Of a stretch of 21,179 bases of DNA, positions 6,425 through 13,568 are shown piece after piece. Position 1 is the first letter of the stretch. Each line of letters opens with the position of its first letter. The position numbers and the translations under genes are program-made. Source of the stretch: DASUPK01 sp036520315 (GTDB taxonomy: Bacteria > Actinomycetota > Thermoleophilia > Solirubrobacterales > 70-9); assembly GCA_036520315.1 (NCBI GenBank), contig DATDJZ010000197.1, positions 1-21,179 of the forward strand, written 5' to 3'. Under the pieces are notes generated by a model. The model ran no database searches. It was given only the letters and a program-made list of their open reading frames with translations, and was not told where the DNA came from.

Positions 6425-7735
6425 CTACGCTGCAGCCCGCAAACGCGGTTCCGCCTCCATGCCCATCCAGATCACCTGGTCTCGGCCGGGGCCCACCCCG
6501 ACCAGCCGGATCGGGATGCCGAGGTGGTCCGAGATCGCGGCGAGGTAGTCGCGCGCCTCGGCAGGCAGGTCCTCCTCGCGGCGGCAGTCGCCGATCTCGC
6601 CCTCGAATCCGGGCAGCTCCTCGTACTCGGGCTCGGCCGTATGGATGATCGACTGGTGGTAGGGGAACTCGTCGAAGACCGCTCCCTCGGGGTGGCGGTA
6701 GCGGACGCAGACCCGCAGCGGGTCGATGCCGGAGAGCACGTCGAGCTTGGTGACGGCGAGGGCGGTCATGGTGTTGAGGCGGACGGCGTAGCGCAATGCG
6801 ACGAGGTCGAGCCAGCCGCAGCGCCGAGGGCGGCCGGTGGTGGTGCCCATCTCGCCGCCACGCTCGCGGAGCAGGTGGCCGAGGTCGTCCTCGAGTTCGG
6901 TCGGGAAGGGACCTGCGCCCACTCGTGTCGCGTAGGCCTTGGCGATCCCCCAGACCTCGTCGATGTCGTTCGGGCCGACCCCGGCGCCGATGCAGGCGGC
7001 GCCCGCCACCGGGTTCGAGGAGGTGACGAAGGGATAGGTTCCGTGGTCGAGGTCGAGCATGATCCCCTGGGCGCCCTCGAAGAGCACCGTGTGATCGGCG
7101 TCGAGGGCCTCCCAGCAGAGCCGCGCGGTGTCGGTGATGTGCGGCTCGAGGCGGTGGCCGTAGGTGAGGTACGTCTCGACCATCGTGTGCAGGTCGAGCT
7201 CGGGGTCCTTGGCGAAGGGGCGCAGCATCTGCTGCTTCGGCTCCATCGCGGTCATGATCTTCTTGCGCAGGATCTTGGCATCGAGCAGGTCCTGGATGCG
7301 GATGCCGAGCCGCGAAGCCTTGTCGGCGTAGCACGGGCCGATCCCGCGGCGGGTGGTGCCGATCTCGAGCTTGCCCAGCTTCAGCTCACCCGCGGTGTCG
7401 AGCTTCACGTGGTAGGGCATGATCACGTGCGCGTTGGCGGAGACGCGCAGCCCGCTGACGTCGATGCCGCGGTGGCGGAGCTCCTCGATCTCGCCGGTCA
7501 GCACGGCGGGGTCGATCACGACGCCGTTGCCGACCGCGCAGGTCTTGCCCGGGTAGAGGATTCCCGAGGGGACCAGGTGGAACTTGAAGGTCTCGCCGTC
7601 GCGGATGATCGTGTGACCGGCGTTGTTGCCTCCCTGAAAGCGGATCACGAGGTCGGCCTGCTCGGCGAGCAGGTCGGTGACCTTGCCCTTCCCCTCATCG
7701 CCCCACTGGGCGCCGACTATGACGATTCCAGGCAC
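6425..7735 (-). CDS. purA: Adenylosuccinate synthetase
   Basis: PurA joins IMP and aspartate using GTP to make adenylosuccinate, the first committed step from IMP to AMP. The 436-residue product has the family length and motifs: GAQWGDEGKGKVTDLL (8-23; P-loop-like GTP/IMP site with the catalytic Asp13), NNAGHT with the catalytic His, GTTRRGIGPCYADKASR, QGIMLDLDHGTYPFVTSSNP, TTGRPRRCGWLDLVALRYA and the late KLDVLSG of the guanine-binding region. GTG at 7735 is the start, since VPGIVIVGAQWGDEG is the usual N-terminus. It is a single gene, convergent with the membrane protein gene and divergent from a cupin gene. A -10-like box nine bases upstream and no ribosome site suggest a leaderless mRNA. 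Confidence 0.98.
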   Translation of the reverse strand: MPGIVIVGAQWGDEGKGKVTDLLAEQADLVIRFQGGNNAGHTIIRDGETFKFHLVPSGILYPGKTCAVGNGVVIDPAVLTGEIEELRHRGIDVSGLRVSANAHVIMPYHVKLDTAGELKLGKLEIGTTRRGIGPCYADKASRLGIRIQDLLDAKILRKKIMTAMEPKQQMLRPFAKDPELDLHTMVETYLTYGHRLEPHITDTARLCWEALDADHTVLFEGAQGIMLDLDHGTYPFVTSSNPVAGAACIGAGVGPNDIDEVWGIAKAYATRVGAGPFPTELEDDLGHLLRERGGEMGTTTGRPRRCGWLDLVALRYAVRLNTMTALAVTKLDVLSGIDPLRVCVRYRHPEGAVFDEFPYHQSIIHTAEPEYEELPGFEGEIGDCRREEDLPAEARDYLAAISDHLGIPIRLVGVGPGRDQVIWMGMEAEPRLRAAA

Positions 7736-7743
7736 AAGCGGGG

Positions 7744-7749
7744 ATTATG
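7744..7749 (-). promoter_or_regulatory. Candidate -10 box (CATAAT) of purA
   Basis: On the minus strand CATAAT ends eight bases before the GTG start of purA, so transcription would begin at or next to the start codon. The five bases beyond it are ordinary GC-rich sequence, and no -35 box is evident. It lies in the 71-base gap shared with the divergent cupin gene. Confidence 0.45.
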
Positions 7750-7806
7750 AGGTGTTGGCGCCCCCGGGCGCCCCCGCACGCCGATCCCACTACGCAAGGA
7801 GGGACC

Positions 7807-8166
7807 ATGGAGGAGAAGGTCAACCTGGATCAGAAGCTCGCCCTGCTCGACAGGACCTTCCTGCCCGGCATCGTCGGCTACCTCAACGACTACAAGCTGA
7901 TCGTGGTCAAGGTGCTCGGCGAGTTTGTCTGGCACAAGCACGACGACACGGACGACTTCTTCCTCGTCCTCGATGGTCACTTGACGATTCAGCTTCGGGA
8001 CCGAGACATCGACCTGGGGCCGGGCGAACTCTTCGTGGTTCCACGGGGGGTGGAGCACTGCCCGAAGGCCGATCAGGAGACCCATGTCCTGCTGATCGAG
8101 CCGAGGGAGACGGTCAACACGGGTGATGCCGGCGGCGCCCTCACGGCCGAGCCGGTCGAGATCTGA
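7807..8166 (+). CDS. Metal-binding-type cupin protein
   Basis: The 119-residue product is a single cupin domain with both motifs intact: WHKHDDTDDFFLVLDGHL (about residues 39-56; His-X-His and an acidic residue) and GELFVVPRGVEHCPKA (78-93) with the third His. The residue set fits a metal-binding cupin of the mannose-6-phosphate-isomerase-like kind. Its substrate is unknown. I start at ATG 7807 because AAGGAGG ends three bases earlier; a frame-open ATG at 7747 lies in the purA promoter region and lacks a ribosome site. The gene is divergent from purA and ends seven bases from the convergent helicase-loader gene. Confidence 0.88.
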   Translation: MEEKVNLDQKLALLDRTFLPGIVGYLNDYKLIVVKVLGEFVWHKHDDTDDFFLVLDGHLTIQLRDRDIDLGPGELFVVPRGVEHCPKADQETHVLLIEPRETVNTGDAGGALTAEPVEI

Positions 8167-8173
8167 GCTCGCC

Positions 8174-8944
8174 TCAGTGATCCAGCGGGCCCAGCGCGGA
8201 GCCGCCGCCCTCGCCAAGGGAGGTGGAGACGTCGACGGGCACTCGCACGCGACGGTCCTCGTCGTAGAGCATGACCGGATCGCCGCAGATCTCCACCAGG
8301 CGAGAGACCACGCGCGTCCCGAGCTGCTTCTCGAGCTCGTCGTCCTCGAGGTTGCTGGTCACGATCAGTGAGCCCTGGCGCTCGTAGCGCTCGTTGATCA
8401 GCGCGTAGAGCTGCTCGAGCACCCATTCCGTCTGTTTCTCGACGCCGAGGTCGTCGAGATGGAGGAGGTCGACGGTGGCGAGCCGCTCGAAGAACTGCGT
8501 GTAGGACTGCTCGCCGATCTCGGCGTCATAGGTCTGCCGGATACGGCTGAGCAGCTTGGGGAGGGAATAGATGGCGACGGAGCGGCCGGACTCGAGCGCC
8601 AGTCGCGAGATCAGCATCGCGAGCGTCGTCTTCCCGGTCCCGGAGCTGCCGAAGAACCACATGCCGCGGCCACCCTCGAGGTTTTCATCGAGGCGCTCGC
8701 AGAAGTCGCGCACCCGCTTGACGACGAAGGCGTCGATCTGCGTCACCGGCGGGCGGTCGAAGGAGACGCCACGGTACTTCCGCGGGATCACCGAGTCGAT
8801 GCCGCGCAGGCGGGCCTGGGCGACCATCCGCGAGCGGCACTCGCAGGGCCGGGCGACGTCCTCGGGGCCGAGGATCCATCCCGAGCCGTCGCAGATGCCG
8901 AGCCGGCACGGCTGACGCTCTCTCGATCGCGGATCGCTCGCCAA
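8174..8944 (-). CDS. DnaC/DnaI-type AAA+ helicase loader
   Basis: The 256-residue product is an AAA+ ATPase of the DnaC/IstB group. Walker A is GSSGTGKT (99-106), Walker B LLHLDD (160-165), sensor 1 IVTSN (194-198), and GTRVVSRL (209-216) resembles the arginine-finger region. The N-terminus has four Cys (13, 18, 34, 36; CRLGICDG and CEC), a likely zinc site of the kind seen in primosomal loaders. I start at TTG 8944: it follows the dnaB stop by one base (TGA-G-TTG) and GGAGG inside the end of dnaB lies nine bases before it. Coupling to dnaB supports a role in loading the replicative helicase. The open frame continues upstream inside dnaB but is not gene-like. IS21 IstB is the main alternative; no istA or IS ends are seen. 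Confidence 0.88.
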   Translation of the reverse strand: MASDPRSRERQPCRLGICDGSGWILGPEDVARPCECRSRMVAQARLRGIDSVIPRKYRGVSFDRPPVTQIDAFVVKRVRDFCERLDENLEGGRGMWFFGSSGTGKTTLAMLISRLALESGRSVAIYSLPKLLSRIRQTYDAEIGEQSYTQFFERLATVDLLHLDDLGVEKQTEWVLEQLYALINERYERQGSLIVTSNLEDDELEKQLGTRVVSRLVEICGDPVMLYDEDRRVRVPVDVSTSLGEGGGSALGPLDH

Positions 8945-8945
8945 C

Positions 8946-10394
8946 TCAGAACGCCTCCGCGTCCGCCTCGCCGTCCGCCGTGCCAAGGTCCTCCATCGGC
9001 GGGCCCTCACCGGCGGGCTGCTCGACCGGCTTCTCGCCACCACGAGCCCGGTCGGCGAACTTGGGGTAGTGCTCGAGGAACACCATGTGGACGGTCCCGA
9101 CGGGGCCGTTCCTGTGTTTGGCGAGGATCAACTCCGCGCCGCCGGGATCCTCGGACTCGGCGTTGTAGTAGTCGTCGCGGTAGAGGAAGCCGACGACGTC
9201 TGCGTCCTGCTCCAGCGAGCCCGATTCACGAAGGTCCGAGAGGATCGGGCGCTTGTCTGGCCGCTGCTCGGGCGCGCGAGAGAGCTGTGAGATCCCGATC
9301 ACCGGCACGTCCAGCTCCCTGGCCAGGATCTTCAGGCCCCGGCTGAACTGCGCGACCTGCTCCACACGGTTGGACCTCGGATCGTCGGTTCGCATCAGCT
9401 GCATGTAGTCCACGATGATCAGCCCCAGGCCCTCATGGCCGCGCCCGCGCTCCTGGGCGTGCAGGCGCCGCGCCTTCGCCCTCAGCTCCAGCAGGCCGAG
9501 GTCCGAGGAATCGTCGATCCAGAGCGGAGCGGACTCGAGCTGGTTGCACGCCTTGACCACCTTCGGCCAGTCCTTGCCGGAGACCTTGCCCTTGCGGAGG
9601 CGATCGCTGGAAATCCGGGACTGGGCGCCGATGAAGCGATGCGCGAGCTCCATCTCGGACATCTCCAGGGAGAAGAGGGCTACCGGCCTCTGGTGCTTGA
9701 GGGCGACGTTCTGGGCGAAGTCGCAGACCAGCGTGCTTTTTCCCATGGCGGGCCTGGCGGCGATGATGATCAGGTTGCCCTTCTGGAAGCCGCCGGTTTT
9801 GTCGTCGAGATCGCGGAAGCCCGAGGGCGTGCCGGTGATCTCCGAGTCCCCGCTGGCGAGCTTCTCGAGCTTGTCGATCTCGTCATGGAGAATGTCGCCG
9901 ATCTCACGGAAGTCGTCGGCCTGCTCCTCGTTGGCGACCTGGAAGAGCAGTCGCTCGGCGTTCTCGACCAGTGCTCGCGGCTCGCCGTCGCGCTCCGCAA
10001 TCGACTGCTGGATTCGCTTCGCCGCGCCGTCGAGCCGGCGCATCAGCGAGTTCTGCTTGACGATCTGGGCGTAGTGCTTGGCGCTCCCAGGCGCGGGGAC
10101 CCTGGCGGCCAGGCTGGCGACGACGTCTCGGCCGCCGACCTCCTCGAGCTGCCCCCGCTGCGCCAGCGCCTCGGAGACCGTCAGGACGTCGACCGGATCC
10201 GCGTTCTCGTTGAGGCCGATGATCGCCTCGTAGATCGTCCGGTGGCGGTCCCGGTAGAAGTCCTCGGCGTGCAGCCGGACATCCAGGAGGACGGGCTCGA
10301 TCGTGGCCTCGGAGACCATCATCGCCCCGAGCACCGACTCCTCCGCCTCCAGGTTCTGGGGCGGGACGGTCGCCGTCTTTCCGTTGGTCGCCAA
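8946..10394 (-). CDS. dnaB: Replicative DNA helicase DnaB
   Basis: DnaB is the hexameric 5'-3' helicase of the replisome. The 482-residue product has the full architecture: N-terminal domain (PPQNLEAEESVLGAMM at 11-26), linker, and RecA-like motor with Walker A ARPAMGKST (213-221), the catalytic Glu in SLEMS (244), Walker B IIVDYMQL (326-333), GISQLSR and LAKHRNGPVGTV near the end. There is no intein. TTG at 10394 is chosen, with GAGGA five bases upstream and MATNGKTATVPPQNLEAEES as a normal N-terminus. It follows rplI by 251 bases on the same strand and is translationally coupled to the helicase loader downstream. Confidence 0.98.
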   Translation of the reverse strand: MATNGKTATVPPQNLEAEESVLGAMMVSEATIEPVLLDVRLHAEDFYRDRHRTIYEAIIGLNENADPVDVLTVSEALAQRGQLEEVGGRDVVASLAARVPAPGSAKHYAQIVKQNSLMRRLDGAAKRIQQSIAERDGEPRALVENAERLLFQVANEEQADDFREIGDILHDEIDKLEKLASGDSEITGTPSGFRDLDDKTGGFQKGNLIIIAARPAMGKSTLVCDFAQNVALKHQRPVALFSLEMSEMELAHRFIGAQSRISSDRLRKGKVSGKDWPKVVKACNQLESAPLWIDDSSDLGLLELRAKARRLHAQERGRGHEGLGLIIVDYMQLMRTDDPRSNRVEQVAQFSRGLKILARELDVPVIGISQLSRAPEQRPDKRPILSDLRESGSLEQDADVVGFLYRDDYYNAESEDPGGAELILAKHRNGPVGTVHMVFLEHYPKFADRARGGEKPVEQPAGEGPPMEDLGTADGEADAEAF

Positions 10395-10573
10395 CTACTT
10401 CCTCGCGCAGAAATTCCCCGGCCTCTCGGCCGACTGTCCTCTCCAAGTCTGGATACGCGCCCGGCGGATCCGCGTCTGCCCCGAAGTGGAACTAAATCCG
10501 CGCGAGCCTGGCTAGAGAATCACAGGCCACCGCTCCTCGCAGAAGAGTTGTGGCTATTTGCGGCCCGCTTATT

Positions 10574-10594
10574 CCAGGCACGATTCGTGCCTGG
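10574..10594. other. Perfect hairpin in the rplI-dnaB gap
   Basis: CCAGGCACG (10574-10582) and CGTGCCTGG (10586-10594) form a perfect 9-bp stem with a 3-base loop, in the 251-base gap between rplI and dnaB. A second weaker stem, GGTCCC (10635-10640) with GGGACC (10655-10660), spans the rplI stop codon. Neither is followed by a T-run on the minus strand. They could terminate or attenuate readthrough into dnaB, protect the mRNA end, or bind a regulator. I see no open frame of note in the rest of this gap. Confidence 0.4.
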
Positions 10595-10645
10595 GAGAGA
10601 AGGGCGCTGTTTGCGCTCTCTGGAATTAACGAGTGGTCCCTCGGC

Positions 10646-11113
10646 TTACGCCTCGGGACCCTCTCGCATCTCGGCGACGATCGTCTTGACCGACGCCGTG
10701 GTGCTGCCGCCGACCTCGACCTCGACCATGTAAGTGCCGGTCTCGCGGATCGGTTCCTCGAGGCGGATCTTCTTGCGGTCCACCTTGATGCCGCGCGCGG
10801 CCTGGATCGCGTCCGCGATCTCGGCCGAGGTGACGGAGCCGAAGAGCTTGCCGTCCTCGCCGGCGCGGTGAATGATCGTGAGGACGGTCTTGGAGAGAAG
10901 CGCGGAGGTCTCGCCGGCGCGTTCAGCGGCCTGCCGCTCGGCTTCCTCGGCCCGCTCGCGCTTGCGCTGGGCCTCTTCGAGCGATCCCTTGGTGGCGGGC
11001 TGCGCCAGCTTGCGGGGCACCAAGTAGTTGCGCAGGTAGCCGGGTGAGACGTCGACCGCGGCGCCGGCCTCGCCGAGGCCTTCCACGTCCTGGAGCAGAA
11101 CCGCCTGGGCCAT
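10646..11113 (-). CDS. rplI: 50S ribosomal protein L9
   Basis: The 155-residue product matches L9: the N-terminal RNA-binding domain (AQAVLLQDVEGLGEAG, then DVSPGYLRNYLVPRKLAQPAT), the long connecting helix (about 43-76, rich in Glu/Arg/Ala) and the C-terminal domain with FGSVTSAEIADAIQ. ATG 11113 gives the normal N-terminus; the open frame upstream overlaps rpsR and is not part of the protein. It follows rpsR by four bases, so the two are co-translated from one mRNA. Confidence 0.97.
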   Translation of the reverse strand: MAQAVLLQDVEGLGEAGAAVDVSPGYLRNYLVPRKLAQPATKGSLEEAQRKRERAEEAERQAAERAGETSALLSKTVLTIIHRAGEDGKLFGSVTSAEIADAIQAARGIKVDRKKIRLEEPIRETGTYMVEVEVGGSTTASVKTIVAEMREGPEA

Positions 11114-11117
11114 GGGC

Positions 11118-11387
11118 TCAGCGCTCGCCGACGTAGGGCAGCAGCGCGAGCTCACGCGCCCGCTTCACCGCCAGGGCGAGCTGCTGCTGGTGCTTCCGGG
11201 ACAGACCCGTGACGCGGCGCGAACGGGTTTTGCCGCGGTCCGAAATGAACCGCCGCAGCAGGTTCAGGTCCTTGTAGTCGATCGACTCGGCGTTGATCCG
11301 CGTGTACTTGCGCGGGCGCCCGCGATCGCTGAGGCCACGCCGTCTGCGGCCGCCGGTGGAAGTCTGCTGTCGTTGCTGTCGCGCCAT
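11118..11387 (-). CDS. rpsR: 30S ribosomal protein S18
   Basis: The 89-residue product is S18: a basic N-terminus, then DYKDLNLLRRFISDRGKTRSRRVTGLSRKHQQQLALAVKRAREL, the conserved body, ending LALLPYVGER. It lacks the Cys pairs of zinc-binding S18 forms (RGRPRKYTRINAESIDYKD has none), so it is the C-minus type. No ribosome site is clear. Normally it would follow ssb on one transcript; here a plus-strand gene lies between, so it probably needs its own promoter in 11388-11551, where I see no convincing -10/-35 pair. Confidence 0.97.
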   Translation of the reverse strand: MARQQRQQTSTGGRRRRGLSDRGRPRKYTRINAESIDYKDLNLLRRFISDRGKTRSRRVTGLSRKHQQQLALAVKRARELALLPYVGER

Positions 11388-11551
11388 GAACGGCGGCGAA
11401 TGGTAGCTACCGGGCGGCCCCTAGGCCCACTGAGCGCCTAACCGTCCCTTTATCCCGGGGGAGGACGATCGGCGCCGTCGACCGACCAAGGACGCGCGAA
11501 GCCGGCGCTGCGCAGCCGTTTACGCGCGCCATGCGACCAAAGGAGATCTCG

Positions 11552-11983
11552 ATGACCATGACCACTCGCGAGGCTTTCGAGCGCGGGACGGACACGTTCA
11601 ACGCGCACGACATCGACGGGTTCGCCGAAGTGCTTGCCGACGACGCCGTGTTCACAGCGCCGGGCGGGATGGGAGGCGAAGGTAAGAACGCCTGTGTGGA
11701 GTTCTATGCCAGCTGGTTCGGCGCCTTCTCCGATGCCCATGTCGAAGTCGAGGACGCTCAGATCATCGGTGACGTCGCCGTCGAGGAGGGCACCTTCACC
11801 GGGATCCACGACGGGGTCCTTCACAGTCCCGCGGGTGACTTCCAGCCAACCGGACGTCCCGTCAGCCTGAACTACATCCAGGTGCTTCGCTTTCGCGACG
11901 GGAAGCATGTTTCGTTCAACTTGATGTTTGACCGGCTGCTGATGCTCGAACAGCTCGGGCTCATCCCCGCGCCTGCGGCCTAA
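11552..11983 (+). CDS. SnoaL-like protein inserted between ssb and rpsR
   Basis: The 143-residue product is a SnoaL-like (NTF2-fold) protein: TREAFERGTDTFNAHDIDGF, ADDAVFTAPGG, KNACVEFYASWFGAFSDAHV, then TGRPVSLNYIQVLRFRDGKH and the closing LMFDRLLMLEQLGLIP. This pattern is close to the ester-cyclase/SnoaL-like group, whose members act on diverse small molecules. ATG 11552 has AGGAGA five bases before it. It is read against the flanking ribosomal genes, which normally are adjacent, so it looks like an accessory gene placed in a conserved operon. It is a different protein from the SnoaL-like gene at 4633. Confidence 0.87.
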   Translation: MTMTTREAFERGTDTFNAHDIDGFAEVLADDAVFTAPGGMGGEGKNACVEFYASWFGAFSDAHVEVEDAQIIGDVAVEEGTFTGIHDGVLHSPAGDFQPTGRPVSLNYIQVLRFRDGKHVSFNLMFDRLLMLEQLGLIPAPAA

Positions 11984-12045
11984 CCGATGTCTTCCCCCGC
12001 TTAGGGGATCCGCTCACCCCGCGGGTCGGCTGGGCGTGCTGACGG

Positions 12046-12519
12046 CTAGAACGGGATGTCGTCGTCCGAGCTCGAGCCGCCGCCCGAGCTGACGCCCGCA
12101 CCCTCGAAGTCAGAGGTGTCCGCGGGCACGTCCGACTTGGGCTGGAAGCCGTTGCCCCCGCCGCCGCTCGGGTTGTCCGAGCGGGAGCCGAGGAACTGGA
12201 CGCTGTTGGCGATGATCTCGACCGCCTGGCGCTTGGATCCGTCCTGCGCTTCCCACTCGCGCCAATCGAGCCGGCCCTCGACCGCAACCGGGCGGCCCTT
12301 GGAGAGGTACTGGGCGCAGTTCTCGCCCTGCGCGCCCCAGACCGTGACGTCGAAGTAGTTGGGCTTATCCACCCACTCGCCGCTCTGCCCGTCCTTGCGG
12401 CGGCTGTTGACGGCCACTCGAAGCTTGCAGACCGAGGTCCCGCTGGGGGTAGAGCGCAACTCGGGGTCCTTGGTCAGATTCCCGGTAATCACGACGACGT
12501 TCATGTTGCTCGCGGCCAC
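12046..12519 (-). CDS. ssb: Single-stranded DNA-binding protein
   Basis: The 157-residue product has the OB fold (MNVVVITGNLTKDPELRSTP, then KPNYFDVTVWGAQGENCAQY, then KGRPVAVEGRLDWREWEAQD), a Gly/Ser-rich disordered linker, and the acidic tip DDDIPF that recruits repair and replication proteins. GTG 12519 is chosen because GAGGAG lies eight bases upstream; the usual ATG Met at residue 6 is an alternative. It is 144 bases downstream of rpsF on the same strand, and that gap carries a copy of the hairpin repeat described below. Confidence 0.97.
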   Translation of the reverse strand: MAASNMNVVVITGNLTKDPELRSTPSGTSVCKLRVAVNSRRKDGQSGEWVDKPNYFDVTVWGAQGENCAQYLSKGRPVAVEGRLDWREWEAQDGSKRQAVEIIANSVQFLGSRSDNPSGGGGNGFQPKSDVPADTSDFEGAGVSSGGGSSSDDDIPF

Positions 12520-12616
12520 TGGATCAGCTCCTCTTCCTTTCGATTCCGAACGTCGATCTTAAGCAGCCGCCCGGCCGTTCTCTCCCCCGGCCGGAGGCAA
12601 AGCCCGGAAACTGCGT

Positions 12617-12659
12617 TAGGCGAGGGGTGCTCCGACAGGAGCAACCCGTTTGATGCTGG
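12617..12659. repeat. Hairpin repeat copy A (intact), between rpsF and ssb
   Basis: Read on the minus strand the copy contains AAACGGGTTGCTCC, a 4-base loop and GGAGCACCCC. The stem is GGGT (12625-12628) with ACCC (12644-12647) and GCTCC (12629-12633) with GGAGC (12638-12642), with a single bulged base at 12643. Apart from two substitutions and two indels over 43 bases it matches the outer nested copy at 18819-18900. It lies in the rpsF-ssb gap, in the opposite orientation (relative to transcription) to the copies near htrA. Confidence 0.75.
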
Positions 12660-12663
12660 ATCG

Positions 12664-13062
12664 TCACTCGCCGCGGTCGTCGCGGCGCCCACGGCGTGGA
12701 CGGTCGTCACGATCCGGGCGGCCATCGCCGACCGACGCCGGGCGCTCGGAGGCGGGCGGTGCGTTGCTCGGAGCGTCGGGGTCGACCTTGAAGATGCGAA
12801 AGCGGAGCACCCCGTCGGTGATCTTCAGGCTGTGGTCGAGACGCTCGAGCAGCTCCGGCTCGCCCTGGAAGCGGTAGTAGCGGTAGTCCGCTTCGTTCCG
12901 CTGACGAATCTCGTAGGCCATCTTGCGCATCCCCCAGACGTCCGCGCGGTCGAGCGTGCCCGCGCCCTCGATCTGCTGGCGGACGTCGCCCGCGACCTTC
13001 TCGCGCGCGTCATCCGCGGCCTCGGGATCGAGCATCAGTACGAGTTCGTAGTGCCGGTTCAC
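12664..13062 (-). CDS. rpsF: 30S ribosomal protein S6
   Basis: The 132-residue product has the S6 core (residues 1-95: YELVLMLDPEAADDAREKVA, then WGMRKMAYEIRQRNEADYRY and HSLKITDGVLRFRIFKVD) followed by a 37-residue highly charged Asp/Arg tail (RPDRDDRPRRGRRDDRGE), an extension that occurs in some high-GC bacteria. GTG 13062 gives the usual N-terminus. It heads the rpsF-ssb transcript. S6 pairs with S18 in the 30S platform, and the two genes are normally in one operon; here they are separated by a plus-strand gene. Confidence 0.97.
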   Translation of the reverse strand: MNRHYELVLMLDPEAADDAREKVAGDVRQQIEGAGTLDRADVWGMRKMAYEIRQRNEADYRYYRFQGEPELLERLDHSLKITDGVLRFRIFKVDPDAPSNAPPASERPASVGDGRPDRDDRPRRGRRDDRGE

Positions 13063-13073
13063 AGCGACGGGCG

Positions 13074-13079
13074 ACTATA
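13074..13079 (-). promoter_or_regulatory. Candidate -10 box (TATAGT) of rpsF
   Basis: On the minus strand TATAGT ends 11 bases before the GTG of rpsF, giving a leader of about four bases. TGACGG, 18 bases further upstream (13098-13103), is a weak -35 match. There is no ribosome site. This would be the promoter for rpsF-ssb. Confidence 0.45.
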
Positions 13080-13142
13080 GGGGATGGAAGCGCCCCACCG
13101 TCATGGAGGGGAGAGGAGCCGGCCGCGCGGCCTCACCGAAAG

Positions 13143-13568
13143 GTGGCCGGACGGCAGATCAGGTGGCAGAGCGTGGCACGAGCCGCGGCGATCGTGGCTG
13201 CGGTGGTGGCCGGGATCATCTCCCTGCCAGCCCTCCTGGGCAGCGACCGGCCGCCGCCTGTCCCGCCCGACGTGGGCCTGGCGCCTCCTCTGGCAGCGCC
13301 CGTTCCGGCGTCCCTCCCCCCGTCGCCGCCGGCGAAGCCGGCGAAGAGCGCCCATCACCAGCCGGTCGCTCGCAAATCGCGGCGGGAGCGTTCGCACCGA
13401 CGGCGGGAGCCTTCGCACCGACGGCGGGAGCGTTCGCACCGACGGCGCCACGGCCAGGGTGACGACGCAGGTCACCCGGGCGCCCCGCCCTCGGCGCAGG
13501 CGTACGCGCCGCCGGTCTACTCCGACGTCCCCCCGCCCTCGCCCGGCGAATTCCAGTTCGAGCGCTAG
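13143..13568 (+). CDS. Small membrane-anchored basic and proline-rich protein
   Basis: The 141-residue product has one hydrophobic segment (about residues 12-33, AAAIVAAVVAGIISLPALL), then a Pro/Ala-rich stretch, then a strongly basic tract made of three near-identical 7-residue units (RRERSHR) and a Pro-rich end (VYSDVPPPSPGEFQFER). It is probably anchored with the tail outside. Bases 13380-13442 encode the units as a 21-bp tandem repeat. I start at GTG 13143; GTG 13173 is an alternative that would lose the basic lead to the helix. The stop shares the palindrome CTAG with the convergent GT20 gene. No known family; a His/Arg-rich cell-envelope adaptor is only a guess. Confidence 0.6.
   Translation: MAGRQIRWQSVARAAAIVAAVVAGIISLPALLGSDRPPPVPPDVGLAPPLAAPVPASLPPSPPAKPAKSAHHQPVARKSRRERSHRRREPSHRRRERSHRRRHGQGDDAGHPGAPPSAQAYAPPVYSDVPPPSPGEFQFER
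13380..13442 (+). repeat. Three tandem 21-bp repeats encoding a 7-residue basic unit
   Basis: Three head-to-tail copies of a 21-base unit (CGGCGGGAGC followed by GTTCGCACCGA) start at 13380, 13401 and 13422. The middle copy has one change (G to C) that turns Arg into Pro. Because 21 is a multiple of three the frame is kept and copy number can change without breaking the gene. The perfect first and third copies suggest recent expansion by slippage. Confidence 0.9.

Noticed and set aside
6524..7750. A 408-codon plus-strand open frame opposite purA
   Set aside because: Shadow of purA, which carries every family motif on the other strand.
8174..8944. IS21 IstB transposition helper
   Set aside because: No istA, inverted ends or target duplication nearby, and the gene is coupled to dnaB with a Cys-rich N-terminus, which fits a helicase loader better.
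9435..10733. A 432-codon plus-strand open frame opposite dnaB
   Set aside because: Shadow of dnaB and part of rplI, with no family motifs and low-complexity acidic/leucine composition.
11223..11235. A fifth copy of the hairpin repeat (AACGGGTTTTG in rpsR)
   Set aside because: It lacks the GC stem and the ACCC arm, and lies in conserved S18 coding sequence.
13380..13442. CRISPR array
   Set aside because: The repeats are directly adjacent with no spacers and keep a coding frame.
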